DNA from: Mesorhizobium neociceri
GTDB taxonomy: Bacteria; Pseudomonadota; Alphaproteobacteria; Rhizobiales; Rhizobiaceae
NCBI RefSeq assembly: GCF_013520985.1
Contig: NZ_JACDTY010000035.1
Location: forward strand, 1-45,433
Direction of reading: 5' to 3'
Length of the DNA stretch: 45,433 bases
Positions 42,056-45,433 of the stretch are shown in pieces. The position numbers were made by a program, and so were the translations under genes. The notes beneath the pieces are model-generated. The model saw only the letters and a list, made by a program, of their open reading frames with translations, ran no database searches and was not told the origin of the DNA. The first letter of the stretch is position 1. Every line of letters begins with the position of its first letter.

Positions 42056-42574
42056 ATGACAGCGACCATGAATGCCGATACCGGACGCCAGCGGACGCGC
42101 ACTGCTTTGTTTCTCGCCGTCGCCATGGCCGCCACGGTGGGCTCCGCACTCGCCTTCCAGCACATTGGCGGCTACATCCCTTGCCATCTCTGCCTGGAGC
42201 AGCGCACGCCCTATTATATCGGCGCGCCGCTGATGGTTTTGGCGGTGATCGCCTCGATGCTCAACACGCCCGCATGGCTGACGCGTGGCCTGCTTGCCAT
42301 CGGCGGCCTGCTGATGCTCTACGGCCTCTATCTCGGTGTCTACCACTCGGGCGTCGAATGGGCCTGGTGGCAGGGCCCGGCCGACTGCACGGCCGGCGCC
42401 GGCCCGGTCGACACCGGCGGCAAGGGCGTGCTCGACGCGCTCGACAAATTCGTGCCGCCGTCCTGCGACAAGGCGGCTTTGCGCATCCTCGGTCTGTCGC
42501 TGGCCGGCTGGAACGCAATCGCCAGCTTCATCCTCGCCGCCGTCGCCTTCCGTAGTGCGCTTTCGCGCGATTGA
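42056..42574 (+). CDS. dsbB: Disulfide bond formation protein B
   Basis: A 172-residue inner-membrane protein with four hydrophobic segments. The first catalytic pair is the CxxC of YIPCHLCLEQR in the first periplasmic loop region; the second pair, spaced by about 27 residues, is DCTAGAGP and PPSCDKAAL. The family reoxidises DsbA using quinone and so drives periplasmic disulfide formation. ATG 42056 (MTATMNADTG) is chosen; the ATG four codons later is an alternative, and neither has a strong ribosome site. No dsbA is adjacent. Confidence 0.93.
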   Translation: MTATMNADTGRQRTRTALFLAVAMAATVGSALAFQHIGGYIPCHLCLEQRTPYYIGAPLMVLAVIASMLNTPAWLTRGLLAIGGLLMLYGLYLGVYHSGVEWAWWQGPADCTAGAGPVDTGGKGVLDALDKFVPPSCDKAALRILGLSLAGWNAIASFILAAVAFRSALSRD

Positions 42575-42977
42575 TCAAATTTGATTAAGCCCCACGGCGC
42601 AGGGTTCGAGCAAAATTCGACAGGTGAGTCGCATGGCGCCGCTTTCGACGTCCGAGCCAGATCGACCCCCACTCCGTCTCGGCTTCGCCGAGCCACCTCT
42701 CCCCCGATCGACGGGGTAGAGGAAGGCGCGAGCCTATTGCAGCCAGCGCTCGTCCAACAGGCTCCCTTCCTCTCCCTCCGGAGGGGGGAGAGGTGGCGCT
42801 GCGAAGCAGCGACGGAGTGGGGAAGCCGGTCCTTAACGCGAAGCCGCTGATAAGTGAGCGCGGCCCAGCTGCTCCGATATCGAGGTGCGTCAGATTATCA
42901 TGGACTGGTAGGCGTGTGAGCACCGGAAGCGCAGAAAGCTGCGTCAGGCGACCAGCCTCCCGAATTCTCGAACGATC
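42575..42977. other. Intergenic region dominated by a long palindromic repeat
   Basis: No gene is seen between the convergent dsbB and HNH genes. The repeat at 42666-42822 fills the middle. Confidence 0.5.
42666..42822. repeat. Long imperfect palindromic intergenic repeat
   Basis: The left arm starts CCCCACTCCGTC and includes CTCGGCTTCGCCGAGCCACC then TCTCCCCC. The right arm has GGGGGGAGAGGTGGCGCTGC then GACGGAGTGGGG. The arms are imperfect inverses over about 157 bases, with a small hairpin (CGGCTTCGCCG, GCTGCGAAGCAGC) inside each. This is a well-known kind of rhizobial intergenic repeat. It may act as a bidirectional terminator between convergent genes. Confidence 0.6.
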
Positions 42978-43535
42978 TCAGGGTTCCAGCTCGACATCCC
43001 AGTACAGATAATCCATCCAGCTTTCATGCAGATGGTTGGGCGGGAACAGCCGGCCATTGTTGTGCAGGTCGTGCACTGTCGGCTGATAGGGCTTTTGCAG
43101 CGGCCACATCTTGGCGTGCGCCGGCATCATGCCGCCCTTCCTGAGATTGCAGGGCGAGCAGGCGGCAACGACGTTCTCCCATGTCGTCGCCCCGCCGCGA
43201 TGGCGCGGGATGACATGGTCGAAGGTCAGGTCCTCGGGCGTGCCGCAATACTGGCACTGGAAGCGGTCGCGCAGGAAGACGTTGAAACGGGTGAACGCCG
43301 GGTGTCTCGACGGCTTCACATAGGCCTTCAGGCTGACGACGCTGGGCAGCTTCATCGAGAAGGTCGGCGAAGACACCGCATGCTCGTATTCGGCGACAAT
43401 GTTGACCCGGTCGAGGAACACTGCCTTGATGGCGTCCTGCCAGGACCAGAGCGACAAAGGGTAATAGCTGAGCGGACGGTAATCCGCATTCAGCACCAGC
43501 GCAGGAAGCCCATCCGGAGATACGGCAACCGTCAC
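42978..43535 (-). CDS. HNH endonuclease family protein
   Basis: A 185-residue HNH nuclease. Two CxxC zinc pairs (CQYCG, CSPCN) flank the catalytic stretch LTFDHVIPRHRGG and TTWENVVAACSPCNLRKGG. The N-terminus, LPALVLNADYRPLSYYPLSL, and the middle DRVNIVAEYEHAVSSP are shared by a widely conserved bacterial HNH protein that is chromosomal and not restriction-linked. The role is unknown. The start is GTG at 43535 behind the strong GAGGAGG site. The gene lies 129 bases from the AlkA gene on the same strand and may share a message. Confidence 0.92.
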   Translation of the reverse strand: MTVAVSPDGLPALVLNADYRPLSYYPLSLWSWQDAIKAVFLDRVNIVAEYEHAVSSPTFSMKLPSVVSLKAYVKPSRHPAFTRFNVFLRDRFQCQYCGTPEDLTFDHVIPRHRGGATTWENVVAACSPCNLRKGGMMPAHAKMWPLQKPYQPTVHDLHNNGRLFPPNHLHESWMDYLYWDVELEP

Positions 43536-43663
43536 CTTGTTGACCTCCTCGTTCTAGAACCGATCGGCGCGGATACTGTAAGCCCGACATGACAGGGATG
43601 TGAAGCGGATTGTCGCTCGCCAAAAGCGGCAAAAATGCAGGATTTTCATGCTTTTTTGCGGTT

Positions 43664-44305
43664 TCAGGCCGGCGGCGCGGCGTCCCTGCCCCTGGTTTCG
43701 CGATAATAGGACCAGAAAAGCCGCGATGCGACACCTCGCCACGGGCTCCATGATTCGGCCAGAGCGATGAGTGTTTTCTCCGGCGGACGCGGCTCGATGC
43801 CCAGCGCATGGCCGACCGCGCTCTGCAGCGCGACGTCGCGCGCGGGGAAAATATCGGGGTGGCCGGCGGCAAACAGAAGGTAGACTTCCGCCGTCCACGG
43901 ACCGATGCCCGGCACGGCAGTCATCGCCGCGATCGCCTCCTCCGCGTCGAGCGAACAGAGGTGATGCAGGTCGAGCCCGTCAACCACGGCCTGGGCAATG
44001 GCGATCAGGCCGCGCTGCTTCGGCCGCGACAGCCCGGCCTCGCGAAACATGTCTTCGCCGGCGGCAAGGATGGCCGGCGGCGTCAACGGATCGACCAGTT
44101 TCACCAGCTGGCCGAAAATGGCATCGGCGCTCGCGCGGGAGACCTGTTGCGAGACGATGATCGAGGCCAGGCTTCGGAACCCCGGTTCGGAGAGCCGCAG
44201 CGGCACCTCGCCGGCCATGCCGCGCACCTTTTCCAGCCGCGGATCGATTACGCAAAGCGCGTCGAGCCCTTGCGCAATGTCGTCAAGCGTGGCGATGCGT
44301 TGCAT
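43664..44305 (-). CDS. DNA-3-methyladenine glycosylase, AlkA/HhH-GPD family
   Basis: A 213-residue base-excision repair glycosylase. The HhH-GPD motif is VPGIGPWTAEVYLL and the catalytic Asp157 lies in FPARDVALQSAVG. The helical core SLASIIVSQQVSRASADAIF is typical. It should remove alkylated purines from DNA, leaving abasic sites. It lacks the N-terminal beta domain of E. coli AlkA, which is usual for short members. ATG 44305 is chosen (AGGAA upstream); the open frame reaching back to 44395 is not used. It is divergent from the tRNA-Glu modifying gene, 74 bases away. Confidence 0.9.
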   Translation of the reverse strand: MQRIATLDDIAQGLDALCVIDPRLEKVRGMAGEVPLRLSEPGFRSLASIIVSQQVSRASADAIFGQLVKLVDPLTPPAILAAGEDMFREAGLSRPKQRGLIAIAQAVVDGLDLHHLCSLDAEEAIAAMTAVPGIGPWTAEVYLLFAAGHPDIFPARDVALQSAVGHALGIEPRPPEKTLIALAESWSPWRGVASRLFWSYYRETRGRDAAPPA

Positions 44306-44379
44306 GCTTTCTTGTTCCTGAACCGGCCGCACGGTAGCAATTGGCAAAACCGCTGCACAACCCGATTGCCGCTTGTGAG

Positions 44380-45255
44380 ATGACGCTCCTGACATTCCGC
44401 TTCGCGCCGAGCCCGAATGGCGAACTGCATCTCGGCCATGCCTATTCGGCGCTGCTCAACCAGCAGCTGGCGCGCGCCGCCGGCGGCCGCCTGCTGTTGC
44501 GCATCGAAAACATCGACACGACGCGCTGCACGCCGGAATTCGAGGCCGGCATTTTTCGCGATCTCGAATGGCTGGGGCTCGAATGGGAACGACCGGTGCG
44601 GCGTCAGGCCGGACATTTCGCCGACTATCAGGCAGTGCTCGACCGGCTGATCCGCGAAGAGCTGGTTTACCCCGCTTTCATGAGCCGTGGCGAGATCAGG
44701 GCCTTCATCGCCGACAGCGAAAAGCGTGGCCGCGGCTGGCCGCGCGACCCCGACGGCGTGCCGCTCTATCCCGCCGCCGACAAGGCGCTGCCGATCAGCG
44801 AACGCAACCGCCGGATCGCCGACAATGCGCCCTTCGCCTGGCGCCTCGACGTCGAAGCGGCACGGTCGCGCATCGGCACGGATTTGTCCTGGCGTGAATT
44901 CACCGACGAGACGCTGTCGGCGACGCGTCACGTCGAGGCGCGTCCGCAGGACTGGGGCGACGTCATCCTGGCGCGCCGCGACATCCCGACCAGCTATCAC
45001 CTGGCCGTCGTCGTCGACGACGCCCTGCAAGGCGTCAGCCATGTCGTGCGCGGCCGCGACCTCTATTCCGCGACCGGCATCCAGCGCCTGCTGCAAGAGC
45101 TGCTCGGTCTAGGCCAGCCGGACTATTTCCACCACCGTCTCGTGCTTGGACCGGATGGGCGCAAGCTGTCGAAGAGTTTTGGCGATACCGGCCTTGCCGC
45201 ACTCAGGCAGGCAGGCGCGTCACCGGAGGATGTCAGGCGGCTCGTCGGGCTCTAG
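44380..45255 (+). CDS. gluQRS: Glutamyl-Q tRNA(Asp) synthetase
   Basis: A 291-residue truncated glutamyl-tRNA-synthetase-like enzyme lacking the anticodon-binding domain. The HIGH-type motif is HLGH at 17-20 (FRFAPSPNGELHLGHAYSAL) and the KMSKS motif is KLSKS at 262-266. The family attaches glutamate to queuosine 34 of tRNA-Asp rather than to tRNA-Glu. The usual zinc-finger-like Cys cluster after YP is not present (YPAFMSRGE), so zinc is probably not used. ATG 44380 is chosen; the upstream TTG at 44341 adds 13 residues without conservation. It runs divergently from the AlkA-type gene. Confidence 0.92.
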   Translation: MTLLTFRFAPSPNGELHLGHAYSALLNQQLARAAGGRLLLRIENIDTTRCTPEFEAGIFRDLEWLGLEWERPVRRQAGHFADYQAVLDRLIREELVYPAFMSRGEIRAFIADSEKRGRGWPRDPDGVPLYPAADKALPISERNRRIADNAPFAWRLDVEAARSRIGTDLSWREFTDETLSATRHVEARPQDWGDVILARRDIPTSYHLAVVVDDALQGVSHVVRGRDLYSATGIQRLLQELLGLGQPDYFHHRLVLGPDGRKLSKSFGDTGLAALRQAGASPEDVRRLVGL

Positions 45256-45418
45256 CTGTTCCGGTGTGTTGAGATTGAGGTCAGGCCGTGCCGAGAACGG
45301 TTGATACCGAGAACCGGAGCGGAGCGTACTTAAGTCCGTGTTGGGGTGGACGGCCCCCGACGGCATCGCAATGTGCCAGAATGAGGTCGTTGCAAATCTC
45401 AAACAAGGGAGACCGTCC

Positions 45419-45433
45419 GTGGATAAACTTATT
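45419..45433 (+). CDS. Possible start of an ORF running off the right edge (partial)
   Basis: GTG at 45419 begins GTG-GAT-AAA-CTT-ATT (MDKLI), with GGGAG eight bases upstream. The preceding non-coding sequence (GGACGGCCCCCGA, GGGAGACCGTCC) resembles what I recall of the upstream ends of some rhizobial IS110-family elements. Only five codons are visible, so the identity is a guess. Confidence 0.25.

Noticed and set aside
44248..45096. 282-codon minus-strand frame opposite GluQRS
   Set aside because: Antisense shadow; the plus strand has HIGH and KMSKS motifs.

Overview
The window looks like chromosome of a Rhizobiales bacterium, most likely Mesorhizobium or a close relative. This is inferred from high-GC coding bias, protein families typical of rhizobia (class III cyclases with STAND/WD40 or TolB-like/TPR tails, 205-aa orphan integrase, NDUFS4-like protein beside Hsp20, paired transglutaminases), a GGAAC-N16-CGTT EcfG-type promoter, and several rhizobial-style palindromic intergenic repeats. 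No database search was possible, so the genus is a judgement.

Layout. 1-1459 (minus): amino-terminal part of an RTX calcium-binding repeat protein that runs off the left edge. 2061-7911: LuxR-type regulator followed by a giant cyclase-STAND-WD40 signalling protein. 8239-11376: glyoxalase-like protein, small tyrosine recombinase and a cyclase-TPR protein, followed by a frameshifted excisionase-like remnant. 11929-13395: NDUFS4-like protein and an Hsp20 gene broken by two frameshifts that still carries a heat-shock-type promoter and a ROSE-like RNA thermometer. 13751-15480: IS1-like remnant, an SDR dehydrogenase and a decayed LysR gene. 15637-21075: intact LysR regulator, two aldo/keto reductases, an NAD-dependent epimerase/dehydratase and a 3-hydroxyisobutyrate-dehydrogenase-like enzyme, which read as a sugar or sugar-acid oxidation cluster. 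21394-23620: cytochrome b561, MFS transporter remnant, GNAT acetyltransferase. 23978-28244: MBL hydrolase, nitrilase plus acyl-CoA-dehydrogenase-like flavoenzyme, and a divergent HxlR regulator, a candidate catabolic module. 28494-30247: decayed alcohol dehydrogenase, a small protein behind a general-stress promoter, and an ABC ATPase stump. 30483-32283: two transglutaminase-like proteins. 32885-40078: CHASE-PAS-GGDEF-EAL protein, secreted TPR protein, third cyclase. 40317-45255: housekeeping-like stretch with tRNA-Leu(CAA), VTT membrane protein, DsbB, HNH endonuclease, AlkA-type glycosylase and GluQRS.

The window is rich in nucleotide signalling: three class III cyclases and one c-di-GMP enzyme. 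It also shows gene decay, with seven protein-gene remnants and one tRNA remnant. No classical defence island, CRISPR array or prophage is visible. The most unusual items are the cyclase-STAND-WD40 fusion lacking both adenine-selecting residues, the nitrilase/flavoenzyme/HxlR/MBL module, the heat-shock control region in front of a broken hsp20, the transglutaminase with Ser at the catalytic His position, and an intergenic repeat family with copies downstream of all three cyclase genes.
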